The notes beneath the pieces are model-generated. The model was not told the DNA's origin. It saw only the letters and a list, made by a program, of their open reading frames with translations, and searched no databases. The position numbers and the translations under genes are program-made. Positions 1 through 11,480 of a DNA stretch of 64,000 nucleotides are shown piece by piece (positions within the stretch are counted from its first letter, which is position 1; every line of letters begins with the position of its first letter). The DNA comes from Welwitschia mirabilis (lineage: Eukaryota; Gnetophyta; Gnetopsida; Welwitschiales): the NCBI GenBank assembly GCA_051453625.1, contig JBOZIK010000001.1, positions 179,450,555-179,514,554 on the forward strand. The letters run 5' to 3'.

Positions 1-159
1 TAGCTCAATATCTAGTATCAATGGTTAAGAAGATGGAGAAAATGATGTACAAGTTAATGAGTGTTCTGATGATTTTACCATCTCAACAATCTCCTTCATA
101 ACAATTATTGATAGCCTCAATTAAAACTATAACACCATAAACTACTCAAATATATGCAT
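1..159 (+). repeat. Tail of previous contig: third copy of a Pro/Gln-rich decayed frame
   Basis: These bases align with 3136-3294 and with about 5430-5590. In the + frame beginning at the ATG near position 21 they read as a short stretch rich in Ser, Pro and Gln after a Lys/Met-rich start. The segment ends at the N gap, so only the last part of this copy is visible. No function is recognised. Confidence 0.6.
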
Positions 160-259
160 NNNNNNNNNNNNNNNNNNNNNNNNNNNNNNNNNNNNNNNNN
201 NNNNNNNNNNNNNNNNNNNNNNNNNNNNNNNNNNNNNNNNNNNNNNNNNNNNNNNNNNN
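160..259. other. Assembly gap of 100 N
   Basis: Fixed-length run of N, so the true size is unknown. The sequence before it matches 3136-3294 inside the following contig, which suggests an unresolved overlap or a repeat copy. Confidence 0.95.
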
Positions 260-1630
260 TTAATTAATAAAATAAATTAGATCTACTTAGTTTCTCTTTT
301 CAAATTTCTATTGCCTCCATATCTGAAATATTTCCTAGGATACGATGAAAATAATCATGATTAGCTTTGCTAGTTTCTCACCTTAGTTATTTTGGTGTAA
401 TTATTAGGAATCTTTAGTGATTTAAGATATTAGAATTGGTTGCGTAATAGTTTCTTTAGTTTTTTTTTTAATGCTAAATTCTATGCTTAAATAAGTAGAA
501 TGCTTTATTTCATGCTCTTTTTCCTTCATGCATTTGTTAATCCTTTGTAATTTAAGTTTACTTTCAAAATTTGTTTTGCTTACTTTATATAAATTTTTTA
601 TTTATTTTTTAAGTATTTTATTTCAACTCAAATCTAATATATTTTTTGAATTTTACCTATTAATTTTCCAAGTAAAAAATACATGCTTTCTTTATTAAAT
701 TTGCTTCTCATTTTGTTTTTTATATAGGTTTTGTAGTAGTTCTTTGGAAATATATTTTAAATAATTCTTTAATTTTGATTTCTTTTCAATTTTAGATTTA
801 TTTCAATTTTTTTCCTTCTTTTCTTTGCTCTAAGGTACTTTATGAAATTTTATCAAATAATCAACTAAGAGGAATATTTAAATAGAAAATCTTAAAGCCT
901 TGGACTAAAGCTTAACATTAGACATCAAGATCTAGATAGGTACATAAACCTTCTAGTTTCATTAAGAAATAACTTATAATTGAATTTGAATTAAAAACTT
1001 TATGGTGATTTTTAAAATTAATGTTTGAAAAAGAGTTCTTTCTGGTGCATGAAAGAATCAAATATTGGTTTATATTTGTGAATTATTAGATTTCTTGAAA
1101 GGAAATATTTGATTAGAAGATCTTTGAAATTCAAATGAATTTATGATATTTCATTTCACACTAGCTTGAATTAAAAAAATTTTATATAAAAAGATTTTTA
1201 ATTTCATAATTATTGATGATATTACACTTTCTTCTAACAATTTAAAATTAAAAATATTTATCTTATAAATAAAAGAATTTATTTGATTCTTTTTGTTTAA
1301 ATAATTGTGTTTCATTACTTTATTTTCCTTTTAGAAAAATAATTTCAAGGACTTCTAATTTAAATTCATCAATATTTCATATTTAAATTTGAAATGAATT
1401 ATTTGAATTAAGTTGGAATTTATAAATATTGAAACATAATTTAAAATTTTCAAGTGAAATAGAATTAAAGGAAATATTAGTGATCAACCTAAGTGGGTTA
1501 AGAATCCTTCTTTTAATTACTTATAATGTTAATTACCTATTCCTAAACTCAATTGTGAAATAATTATCTTTCAATGTTTCGGTGAAAAACTCGTTTCCAT
1601 TTAACTATGAATTTACAACATCAAATTAAA
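260..1630. other. AT-rich sequence with no recognisable gene
   Basis: Long T-rich and A-rich runs with no open frame of useful length on either strand. I saw no LTR edge, no primer site and no match to the other repeats in the window. It could be the unaligned 5' side of the element whose decayed frame begins at 1635. Confidence 0.5.
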
Positions 1631-1634
1631 TCAA

Positions 1635-1868
1635 GTGAGCCCTAAAAAAAGCACCTTCCAACATGAACACAGAGGGAATTTTTTATCCAACTTCATCAAT
1701 AACCCTTTTCCATTAGAAGGAAAAAGTTTGATTAGATTTAATCTAACAAAAAGGCTTGATAAGTTATATAAGAAAGATGTAGATATAGCTTCCAATTCCC
1801 AAGTATTCAAAGAGGTAATACCCCCTTTAGTAAACTTGGAGGAAAGTCCTTTCAAGTTAAATACATAA
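1635..1868 (+). pseudogene. Short open frame, 77 residues, unknown protein
   Basis: The frame runs from ATG at 1635 to TAA at 1866. The product is hydrophilic and looks protein-like rather than random: an N-terminal basic part, a central KRLDKLYKKDVDIAS stretch that could form a helix, and a C-terminal PPLVNLEESPF stretch. No domain is recognised. Another decayed frame starts about 110 bases downstream in a different reading frame (1979-2510), so this may be the 5' piece of one broken gene of a retroelement. The opposite-strand frame over the same bases is probably its shadow, but the choice of strand is an inference. No ribosome or promoter signal was used, as this is a plant element. Confidence 0.3.
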
Positions 1869-1978
1869 TGATCTACTAAGAAGTATTTAAATGAAGTAAG
1901 ATTTGATTCAATTAAGAGTTCAATAAGACTTGTTTTTTTTCAACCCATATCCTTCTCTAATATTTAAAAATTTCTAAG

Positions 1979-2510
1979 CAATATGAATTAATCCTAGATG
2001 AATTAATTGAAGATGCCAACCCTATAGAAAATACTTTTCATGCAACCATTCAAAAAAAAATCCTATCTTGTCCTCTAGAAGAACCTCCTTATGCAATCGT
2101 AAGCCTAGAACATGAATCAAAAAGAGGAAGAGAAGGAAGATAGGTTTACAAATCAACATTACCCTAATAATTAGAAATGCAAATAGTCTTATGGAAACCT
2201 AAAAATCCCAAAAATCATTAAATATGAGAAATAAATGCATCCTTGGTTAAATTAAGTGATGAAACATTAAACTAGTATCAAATAATCGAAAATCAAAGAC
2301 TTGAATTCAAGATAGAGAATGTTAAGATCATGTGACCAAATCACATTAAAACTCGTCTAGTAAATCAACCTTATTTAAAAATGTTAGAATAACTAATGCA
2401 AATAACTTAATCTAGCCTAGTGAAGCATTAAAGAACCTTGATTTCCAATATAAAAAAATCTATGATAGACTATTAATGTTTTTACAAGAACTAGATGTTG
2501 AAGTTTAAAA
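1979..2510 (+). pseudogene. Decayed reading frame of unknown function, copy 1
   Basis: A + strand frame reads through several stops and retains blocks such as LEEPPYA, LEHESKRGR and VKLSDETL, followed by a coiled-coil-like IENQRLEFKIENVKI. The same blocks occur in the same order in the copy at 4305-4830, with mostly conservative changes, and the stops are TAA, TAG or TGA where Gln or Arg codons are plausible. A shared frame in two diverged copies argues that it once encoded a protein. It lies upstream of LTR-1, the position where plant gypsy elements sometimes carry an extra frame after pol, but no env-like or other family is recognised. Confidence 0.4.
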
Positions 2511-3135
2511 TGTAAATCTTCTATCATCATTTAGTCGAACTAGTGAAGAGGATCCAATGATAAATTTAATTGAATTAAAAACTATGATGGATTTTTTTAG
2601 CATCCATAGTTTCTAATAAAATTAAGATGAATTCTTTTAAAACCATCTTACAATATAGAGCAAAAAACTATACAAAATCCACTTAGGTTATGAAAAGAAT
2701 TTAAAAATGCCTTCATGAAGAAGTATCTTTTTAATGATAAGCTTTATAGTCTAAGAAATTAATTAATGAGTTATAAATTAAAAAGAAGATTATAAAGAAT
2801 CTTGTAAAAGGTTGTATAGATTATGTTAATGGAATCCACATCATAGATTTTCATCACATCAAATTCTTCAAATATTTATTAAGAAGTTAGATAGCATGTT
2901 AGGTCTCATGTAGATTTTGTAATAATAATGTCAAAGGAATTATCATCATGGATTTTCATCACATTAAATTCTTAAAATATGTATTAAGAAGTTACAAAGA
3001 TATGTGAGGTTGCATGTAGATTTTGCAATAAGTGAAGACATACTAAGTAAACACCTAAATAGGCGTTCAAAATTTTGAAGGAATTAGTTAACCAAAGCAA
3101 GAGGTGGCTAGTTAAGCTAATTAAATAAGTGGAAT

Positions 3136-3380
3136 TAGCTCAATAGCCAATATCAATGGTTAAAAAGATGCAGGAAATGATGCACAAATTAATGAGTGTC
3201 CTATTGATTTTACCATCTCAACCATCTCCTCCATCACAATTATTGATAGCCTCAATTCAAACTATAATGCCATAAACTACTCAAATCTATGCATCTTAAT
3301 TTCAACCTGAACCAAGTTTGATAATTATAGGAAATTTAGAGTTATGTGTTTTATATAAATAAATATAGCATTAAGCTGAA
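3136..3380 (+). pseudogene. Decayed Pro/Gln-rich C-terminal frame, copy 1
   Basis: The frame starts MVKKMQEMMHKLM, continues with a PSQPSPPSQ stretch and ends about 70 bases before LTR-1. The same piece occurs at 1-159 and at 5430-5680. It probably belongs with the frame at 1979-2510, since both pairs keep the same spacing. Stops interrupt it at Gln-type positions. Low sequence complexity makes a family assignment impossible by eye. Confidence 0.35.
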
Positions 3381-3829
3381 GATTATGGATTTTAGTAGTA
3401 TGTATCTAATTTAGTAAAGGAAATGGTAGTAGCATTCCAAGAAAACCCTCTATTAACATGTAAAAATTGACATTTATATAAAGTGTTTCAGGAAGATTTA
3501 TTGTAAATAAAAACATTAATTTAATTATTTTAATCATAAATATGTCTTCTATTATTTTTAAAATAAAATTTAACAATATCTTTTTCCATGATAATTTTAG
3601 ATCTTTATCCATATTTTGAAATACATGATAGAATATGGACATAATTTTGCACAAAAAAAAATGGTGGTAATGAAGACATTAGGTGATGACACATATCAAT
3701 AGTACTAAAAGACATGTGGAAAAGTCTTGTGAAGGTGGAATTAGAGACATTTAATGATAGCACAAGTTGGTAAAGAAATTTAGATCCATAGGTTACATGT
3801 CAAACTCATCATGGCAAAGATTCCACTTA

Positions 3830-4020
3830 ACACTACATGACATCTTCATCAAATGCTATAGATAATATCCATCAAGTGCTAGATGATAAAGATTATACCT
3901 AATACTAGAGGCCACAGTCTTATCTACCTAATGCTACATGAAAACCTCCACTAAATGTTATAGGATAGAGGCTTATCTACCAAATGCTAAATGATGAAGA
4001 TTTTACCTAACGCTATAAAC
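3830..4020 (+). repeat. U3 tandem repeat array of LTR-1
   Basis: About seven degenerate units built around AAATGCTA, spaced roughly 22-30 bases apart, directly upstream of the TATA box. The equivalent arrays lie at 6115-6320 and 9440-9660. Position and periodicity are what one expects of a retroelement enhancer array; the function is inferred. Confidence 0.55.
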
Positions 4021-4055
4021 AAAATGCTCTTAATCATCTCAACCCTACCCTCACC

Positions 4056-4063
4056 TATAAAAG
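4056..4063 (+). promoter_or_regulatory. TATA box of LTR-1
   Basis: TATAAAAG within a conserved CCTCACC context, followed by a conserved CTTTAACC block, in the same place in LTR-2 and in the fragment at 15401. Confidence 0.6.
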
Positions 4064-4114
4064 GTCCTTTAACCCTCATCTTTAGACATCCTTCATTTGG
4101 ATAAGGCATAAAGT

Positions 4115-4214
4115 NNNNNNNNNNNNNNNNNNNNNNNNNNNNNNNNNNNNNNNNNNNNNNNNNNNNNNNNNNNNNNNNNNNNNNNNNNNNNNNNNNNNNN
4201 NNNNNNNNNNNNNN
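4115..4214. other. Assembly gap of 100 N
   Basis: The last bases before the gap match 6398-6413 and the first bases after it match 1896 onward, so the two flanking contigs overlap by about 2.2 kb of homologous sequence. Confidence 0.95.
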
Positions 4215-4304
4215 AGTAAGGTTTGATTCAAGTTAGAGTTTAATAAGACTTACTTTTTTTCAACCCAGATCCTTCTCTAATATTTAAAACTTTCTAAGCA
4301 ACAT

Positions 4305-4830
4305 GGATTAATTTTAGATGAATAAATCAAAGATGCCAATACTATAGAAAATACTTTGAATGAAACCATTCAAAAAGAAATCCTACCTTGTCCTCTAGAA
4401 GAACCTCCTTATGCAATAGAAAGCATAGAACATGAATCAAAAAGAGGAAGATAAGGAAAATAGGTTTATGAATCAACATTACCCTAATAATTAGAAATGC
4501 CAATAGTCTTATACAAACCTAAAAATCCCAGAAATGATCAAATATGAGAAATAAATGCATCCTTAGTTAAATTAAATGATGAAACATTAAACTAGTAGCA
4601 AATAATCCAAAATCAAATACTTGAATTCAAGATAGAGAATGTTAATACCATGTGATTAAATCATGTCAAAACTCATCTAGTAAATCAACCTTATTTAAAA
4701 ATTTTAGAATAACTAATGCAAATAACTTAATATATCCTATTAAACCATTAAAGTACCTTAATTTCTAATGTAAATAAATCTATTATAGACTATTAACATT
4801 TTTACAAGGATTAGATGTTGAAGTCTGAAA
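4305..4830 (+). pseudogene. Decayed reading frame of unknown function, copy 2
   Basis: Collinear with 1979-2510. The frame keeps LEEPPYA, EHESKRGR, VKLNDETL and EFKIENV, and has extra stops at Gln/Arg-type codons. The frame trace runs on less clearly to about 5100. Whatever the product was, both copies are dead. Confidence 0.4.
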
Positions 4831-5429
4831 TGTGAAACTTCTATCATCATTTAGTTAAACTAGTGAAGAGGATCCAATCATAAACTTAATTAAATTAAAA
4901 AATATGATGGATTTTTAGCATCCATAGTTGCTAATAAAATTAATATTTCTTTTAAAACCATCTTAAAATATAGAGCAAAAAACTATACACCTCCACTTAA
5001 AAAATCCTTCATGAAGAAGTATCTTTTTAATGATAATCTCTATAGTCTAAGAAATTAATTAATGAGTTATCAATTAAAAATAAGATTATAAAGAATCTTG
5101 TGAAATATTCTATAGATTATGTTAAAGGAATCCTCATCATAGATTTTAATCACATCAAATTCTTCAAATATTTATTAAAAAGTTAGATAGGCATGTTATG
5201 TCCCATGTAGATTTTCTAATAATAATGTCAAAGGAATCCTGATCATGGATTTTTATCACACCAAATTATTAAAATATGTATTAAAAAGTTACATAGATAT
5301 GTGAGGTTACATGTATATTTTTCAATAAGTGAAAATATACTAAATTAACACCTAAATAAGCATTCAAAATTTTGAAGGAATTAGTTAATCAAAGCAAGAG
5401 GTGGCTAGTTAAGCTAATTAATTAAGTGG

Positions 5430-5680
5430 CATTAGCTCAATAGCAAATATCAATGGTTAAGAAGATAGAGGAAATTATGCATAAGTTAATGACTATCTTG
5501 ATGATTTTACCATCTCAACCATCTCTTTCATTACAATTATTGATAACCTTAATTCAAACTATAACACCATAAACTACTCAAATCAATGGATCTCAATTTT
5601 AACCTGAACCAAGTTTGATCATTATAGGAAATTTAGATCTATGTGCTTTATGTAAATAACTATAGCATTAAGCTTAAGAT
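5430..5680 (+). pseudogene. Decayed Pro/Gln-rich C-terminal frame, copy 2
   Basis: Matches 3136-3380 and 1-159. It lies just upstream of LTR-2 with the same spacing as copy 1 has to LTR-1, so the decayed frame and the LTR were duplicated as one block. Confidence 0.35.
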
Positions 5681-6351
5681 TATGAATCTTAGTAGTATGT
5701 ATCTAATTTAGTAAAGGAAATGGTAGTAGTATTCTAAGAAAACACTCTATTAACATGTAAAAAATCGCATTTATATAAAGTGTTTCAGGCTAATTTATTA
5801 TAAAGAAAAACATTAATTTAATTATTTTAATCATAAATATGTCTTCTATTATTTTAAAAATAAAATTTAACGTTATTTTTTCTCCATTATAATTTTAGAT
5901 CTTTATCCATATTATGAAATACATGACAGAATATAGACATAATTATGCACAAAAAAATGGTGATAATGAAGACATGAGGTAATAATACATATCAATAGCA
6001 CTAGAAGACATGTGGCAATGTATTGTGAAGGTGGCATTAGAGACATGTGATGATAGCACTTGTTAGTAGAGAAATTCATATTCATAAGTTACATGTCAAA
6101 CTCATCATGGCAAAGATTCCACTCAACACTACATGACATCTTCGTCAAATGCTATAAATAATGTCTATTAAGTCCTAAATGATAAAGATTATACCTAATG
6201 GTATAGGCCACAATCTTATCTATCTAATGCTATAAGACAACCTCCACCAAATGCTATAGGATAGAAGCTTATCTACCAAATGTTACATGATGAATATTCT
6301 ACCTAATGCTACAAGCAAGAAGCTCTTAATCACCTCAACCCTATCCTCACC

Positions 6352-6359
6352 TATAAAAG
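6352..6359 (+). promoter_or_regulatory. TATA box of LTR-2
   Basis: TATAAAAG, followed by GGCCTTTAAC, aligned with the TATA boxes of LTR-1 and the 15401 fragment. Confidence 0.6.
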
Positions 6360-6742
6360 GGCCTTTAACTCTTATTTTTAGACATCCTTCATTTGGATAA
6401 GGCATAAAGTATTTAGATCATATAGGTGTGATGGCCTTTTAAGTACTTCCTTAGGGATTGAGCTTATTTTAAGGAGCTTTAGGAGTCCTTTCTTCTTCCT
6501 TCATCTCCGATGTAATATTCATTATTTCTAATTTATACTATAGATTTGTTGATTTTGATTTTTTTTAATTTATTTTATATTAGGAATCTCAAGTAGCAAT
6601 GCACTCTCAAGTTTTACTCTAGTTATCTAGTGGATTTGATTAGTTAATTGATATTTATCTTTGGAATTTTATAGATATTATACGCTATAAATTAATAATG
6701 TTTTATTTTTATTGTAAGTTGTGAAGGATAAATGATAATCAA

Positions 6743-6767
6743 ATTCACCAACACTCAAATGGTAAAT
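6743..6767 (+). other. Conserved inverted repeat downstream of the TATA box (LTR-2)
   Basis: ATTCACCA and TGGTAAAT flank a 9-base loop about 390 bases after the TATA box. Clearer versions are at 33918-33942 and 37747-37771, and a weaker one at 46660-46684. It lies in the transcribed part of the LTR. Confidence 0.45.
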
Positions 6768-6929
6768 GAGATTATGTCACTATGACCTAAGCTTTTATAC
6801 TTGATGATCTAAGTTTTATTTTAAGATAATGCTTCATATGATTAAGTAAGTATTTATAGGAGGATGAATTAGGTAACTTAGAGCTTTCTTTCTTTCCATG
6901 TTTTCTTATGAATTTTTATAACATTTCTT

Positions 6930-9061
6930 TAATTAGAGGATGAATAAAAATATGAAAAAACCTATGAGGAAGGATATACCTTAAAGAATTTCACAAAAAT
7001 AGATGAGCCATTAAGCGACATCAAAAATAAGAACGCTGAACCACAATAATCATTTGTTAAGCAAACGAATGAATAGGAATCTATTAGAAACCTTAATAAG
7101 GAAAAGAACATTAGTAAAAATCCCATTCTTAATCCATCCTATGAGAATTCCTTATCTCTTTAATAATAACTTCATGAACGAATAATGTCATCTTCCCCTA
7201 TTAAGCAAGATCTAAGCCTTAATAAAGAAGATAAAACTTTTATACATTTTAAACCAACTTTTAGAGACCATGACTCTTCCAATTTATTTTCATCTTCTTT
7301 TCAATATGATGTCTTATAGAAGTTGTTAATTAAACATAAATAATATAAACATTAAACTATTACTAATCTTAAATTCATAAAATTTTTAACCTATGCTAAT
7401 ATTCTTTTGAAATTCATAAAATCTTACATAAGAATTTACATGGATTTCCTCCCACTTCAAAAAACTTCATAAAGTTTTGGGTCATCTAACAATTGATTTC
7501 ATACTCTTGAGCTTTTACACACATATTACCTTAGAGAATTTTTATCGTTTAGATTAGATTTTTCTTATAGAATATATTTTTCTTTTAGGATAGATTTATT
7601 ATGAAAAAAATAGAATACTTAAAAATATGTGTGCTTGATTGTCTATATCACCTAAAAATTGCAAGAACTTCAATCTTTATAATCATCATCTTAAAATACT
7701 TCACTTAGGAATTTCCATATTTCATTTCCTTAATCTTTTTCATTCACCCCTCCCATTTTCTAATAATCTCACTAAATCAAAATACCATTTTACTTGACCA
7801 TTTACCTATAAGTTCTTGAGCATTACCAATCTAGATTAATGGATATTAGCTAAAAAATCAAAAATAAGTGATCTCATTAACACCTGAGTAATGGTTAAAA
7901 TCAAGTTTAATTATTTATTTTTAAGAAAAATTATACTCATTTTGAGTGTATTGGTTAAGAACACATTCACTTATGATCTTTAATTTTGGTAAAAATTGGT
8001 TGAAAAAATGGGTTCTACCTTTGTGAATGTTTCTTAAATCTAATGATTTGGATGGGGACAAGATTTATCTTGATTAGACTAATGAGCCAATGATCCCTCT
8101 AAATGTGCATTAAAAAATGTATACAAGGAGACGAATTAAAATAATATATCTCTTCTCCTAATGCATATCACATTAATCACTTAATTGAGTTAATTAACTT
8201 CATCAAGCCTATGGACACTCACTAGTAATGTAGCTTTAACAATTTATTTTATGACTTATTCAACTACAATGAGGATATAGAAGTTTGATGGTAATGCAGC
8301 ACTAACTCCTCCATACATGAACATTTTTTATTTTGTTGGAGGAAGATGTGATAAGACTGGATGCTCAATGTGATTTAAAGGATTAAACTAAGGACATGTA
8401 CACTAATAGAAATAGAAAATAAAGGAATGAAAAAAGTTGGAATTGAAGGTCTTCTATGATTTGTAGATATTTAACTTTCCTACTTAGAATTTACTATGAT
8501 TTCTTCATTTTTTATAAGTTATTTTGTTAAAACTATGCTTACTTAATATTAAGGTCCATTAAAAATATAAAAATATAATAAAATCCATTAGGTTAGGAAA
8601 GTTTGCTCATTTATTCATCATTTAAGAACTTAGTCCATTTTAATTGTACATCTCCATCATTCATTTCATCTCATTACCACCTCATAAAAAAACTTTTTAG
8701 AATTTGACTTTTTACTTAGAATTTTTAGAAATAAAATGGTTGCTTCATATTAGTTAGTTTTTACTTTTCATAACTTAACTGAATGGTCTTCAATACAAGG
8801 GCTTACCAAAAATCTTTCTAAGGCTATGTTCTTAAATGCTTTAAAAACTTTCTATTATAAATTTAAGGACAAACTTCAGTTTTATCTAAGGGATATGTTA
8901 TCTGTTTTCATAGAATTTTTAAAATTTTGATGCCTTAATTTCTTAAAATTGGTTATAAAATTATTCAAAGTTACATCATTTGCACACTTGAGCTCTTTAA
9001 CTTAGATGATTTTTCCATTTTTAACCATGTTATTATTAGTTTTTTGCTAAGGCACTAGCAA
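6930..9061 (+). mobile_element. 3' internal region of a pol-less gypsy derivative
   Basis: Collinear with about 39960-45544 of copies E and F. No PR, RT, RNaseH or IN motif can be read in any frame. A short conserved frame lies at about 7380-7475 and reads like that at 43400-43490 (a YMDxLP stretch). The region is bounded by LTR-2 on the left and a polypurine tract plus LTR-3 on the right, as expected of a large non-autonomous LTR derivative. Confidence 0.5.
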
Positions 9062-9079
9062 AAGTCTAGTTAGGAGGTG
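9062..9079 (+). promoter_or_regulatory. Polypurine tract before LTR-3
   Basis: A purine-rich stretch ending AGGAGGTG immediately precedes TGTTAACATG. This is the primer site for plus-strand DNA synthesis in LTR retroelements and marks 9080 as a U3 edge. The equivalent before LTR-8 ends ATAGGATG. Confidence 0.5.
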
Positions 9080-10440
9080 TGTTAACATGTAAAAATTAAC
9101 ATTTATATTAAGTGTTTTAGGTTAATTTATTATAAATAAATATATTAATTCAATTATTTCAATCATAACATATGTCTTCTGTTATTTTTAAAATAAAATT
9201 TAATATTATGTTTTCATTCATGATAATTGCAGACCTTTATTCATATGTTGAAATACATGATACAATATGGACATAATTTCATGCAAAACAATGATTGCAA
9301 TGAAGACATGAGGTGGTGACTCATATCAATAGCATTGGAAGACATGTAGTAGAGGCTTGTGGAGGTGGCATTAGAGACATGCAGTAATAGAACTAGCTAG
9401 TAGAGTACTCTAGATCTAAAGATCATCTGTTGGACTTATCATGATGAAGATTTTACCTAATACTATTTGACAACCTCTACCAAATGCTATAAGACAACCT
9501 CCACCAAATGCTAAATGATGATGATTTTACCTAATGCTAGAGGATAAAATCTTATCTGCCTAATGCTACAAGATAACATTCACTAAATACTAAAGGACAA
9601 AATCTTATCTACTAAATGCTAAATGATGAAGATTATACCTAACACTACAAGTCAAAAGGTCTCAACTACCTCAACCCTACCCTCACCTCTAAAAGGGCCT
9701 TTAACCCTCATTTGTAGATATTATTCATTTAGATAACGCATGGAGTCATTAGAGCATTAAGGTGCAATGGCCTTCTAAGTACTTCCTTGAGGAGTGAGCT
9801 TGTTTCAAGGAGCTTGAGAAGTTCTTTCCTCTTCCTTCATTGCTAATGTAATGTGCATTATATTTGACTTAATAGTATAGAGTTATTACTTTTGATTATT
9901 ATTATTAAGTTACTTTATAGTAGGAATATTAAGTAGCAATGTACTATCAAGTTTTACTTTGGTTACCTAGTGGATTTGATTAGTTAATTATTCTTTAACA
10001 TTGGATTTTTATAGGTCTTATACATTATAAGTTAATGCTTTTTATTTTTATTGCAAGGTTGTGAAGGATTAATGAAAATTAAATTCAGCAAAAATCAAAT
10101 GATAAATGAGATTATACCACCATGGATTAAGATTTTACACTTGATGATATTAGTTTTGTTTTAGGATAGTATTTCATATGGTTGAGTAAAGATTTATAAG
10201 AGGATGAATCAATTAACTTAGAGCTTGCTTACATTCCATTTTTCCTATGAAGTTTCACAACATTTGTCAATTTCCTTTTCTATTTATTTTCTTTTCTTTT
10301 TTTTAGTTTATAGGCTTGCAAGTTAGTAAGATTATGTAAATTCTATTTAGCTAATCCTAAAATATCCTTGTGAACTAATGATACTAATTTTTTAAGTTAT
10401 TTTAAATTTGAATATTGTAAGTAAATGAACAAACTTTATT
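9080..10440 (+). mobile_element. LTR-3, Athila/Tat-type Ty3/gypsy LTR
   Basis: Left edge TGTTAACATG after a polypurine tract; U3 repeats at 9440-9660; TATA region decayed to CTAAAAG at 9690. U5 runs into the gag-side region of copy B; the right edge near 10440 is estimated from alignment with LTRs that keep a primer site. LTR-3 has a 3' internal region on its left and a gag/pol region on its right, so it reads as the shared LTR of a tandem element rather than one end of a simple insertion. Confidence 0.6.
9440..9660 (+). repeat. U3 tandem repeat array of LTR-3
   Basis: Degenerate units with AAATGCTA or TAATGCTA followed by an AGGA or GATGA tail, the same family as the arrays at 3830 and 6115, with one or two more units. 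Confidence 0.5.
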
Positions 10441-11270
10441 CACTTCTTTGAATTCAAATGCACCTTCACAAGTGAATACTCCTAATAATTTAAGACCGTA
10501 ATGGTAAGGATACCATATTTATCCACTAAGATTATCATATCCACTTAATACATATAAACCTCAAGATTTAATAAGATCATATTAAGGAAACAATAGGAAT
10601 TTTGCATTTATGGAATTCTATCAATAATGAACAATGACTTAAGTGATAAAGTAATAAATGAATCTCATCCATGAACAGGTTGAAAACATGGAGTGAATTC
10701 TCATGGATTTTATGCAAAAATAATAATCAATATTACCTTCATAATAAAATTCATGTCCTACTAATAAACCTCATGGAAACCTCAATTAATAACAACTTAA
10801 AGTGGAAAAACATTAGAATCATTTACAACTATTTAATCATCTATGAAGAAGAATAAAACTTTAATGAAATCACATGAAAGTAGGAGTGAAATAACTAAGG
10901 ATGATATGACTATGTAAAAACTTAAACCAATAAAAGTCTCTAAGGAGGAGGATTCATCCACTCTCTTTCCTATTGAAGCATTAAATTAAGCAATTCATCA
11001 ATTATCATTTCTAAGAATATTAAATGAGGATCTTATAGATGATAAAAATACTAATTATATTTTAGAATAAGTGGATTTAAAAATACCTCTACTGTAAGCT
11101 ATCAAAGATACTCCTCTTTACTCCAAATATATGAAGGATCTTAATTTAAGAAAGAAAAGAAAGTTTATGTCTCAACAAGTTCACATTAGGTTACATAAAT
11201 GATGAAAAAAATATTCCATCTAATGATGAGAATCCTCAATTGCTAACCATTCTAATGATCATTAATGAAA
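10440..11270 (+). pseudogene. Gag-side region of copy B, heavily decayed
   Basis: Lies between LTR-3 and the protease remnant and aligns with 16170-17000 of copy C. A 61-residue open stretch at 10671-10856 survives, but the aligned region in C is broken by stops, so it is a fragment. No zinc knuckle (CCHC) can be seen and no primer-binding site precedes it, so the 5' part of the internal region is probably deleted. Assignment to gag is by position only. Confidence 0.4.
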
Positions 11271-11281
11271 AGAGAATGCCT

Positions 11282-11480
11282 CATACTTTATTGGACTTGA
11301 GTGTGAGTGTAGACATGATGTCTTTCTAGTTGTGTGAAACTTCGCGTTTAACATAATGTTATGACATCACGATGACTCTATCATTAATAGATTATTATAT
11401 TACTAGCCTAAAATAAATTATTAAAAATGTGTTAGTTTAAGTTGATTAAGAAATATACCCTACTAATTACATAATCTTGA
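11282..11480 (+). pseudogene. Retroviral aspartic protease remnant, copy B
   Basis: The + frame at 11291 reads LDLSVSVDMMS, the decayed counterpart of the LDLGASVN-type active-site motif of Athila/Tat proteases: Asp is kept while Gly and Ala have become Ser and Val. Downstream the frame keeps MTLSL, IKNVLV and YPTNYIIL, in the order and spacing of the family. A TAG follows the active-site motif and is shared with copy C. The protease would cut the Gag-Pol polyprotein inside the particle; this copy cannot be active. Confidence 0.75.

Larger units (their letters stand above)
3451..4114 (+). mobile_element. LTR-1, Athila/Tat-type Ty3/gypsy LTR, 3' end lost in gap
   Basis: Begins at TATTAACATG, the decayed form of the TGTTAACATG edge seen at 9080. 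It shares the U3 sequence, the tandem U3 repeats and the TATA box with LTR-2 and LTR-3. It ends at the N gap a little after the TATA box, so the rest of R and U5 is missing. Confidence 0.65.
5748..6929 (+). mobile_element. LTR-2, Athila/Tat-type Ty3/gypsy LTR
   Basis: Starts TATTAACATG, carries the U3 repeat array (6115-6320), the TATA box at 6352 and the U5 stem-loop at 6743-6767. The right boundary is set where similarity to LTR-3 stops (around 6929) and is approximate. No primer-binding site follows; instead the sequence enters the 3' half of a pol-less internal region, so the 5' internal part has been lost or the LTR is a recombinant. Confidence 0.6.

Noticed and set aside
1635-3380. Relic of an endogenous pararetrovirus
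   Set aside because: The coiled-coil-like frames suggested it, but there is no recognisable capsid, movement-protein or RT motif here and the block sits next to gypsy LTRs, so there is no support.
3406-3654. 82-residue minus-strand open frame over the start of LTR-1
   Set aside because: It lies across the LTR edge and U3, and is not kept as a frame in LTR-2 or LTR-3.
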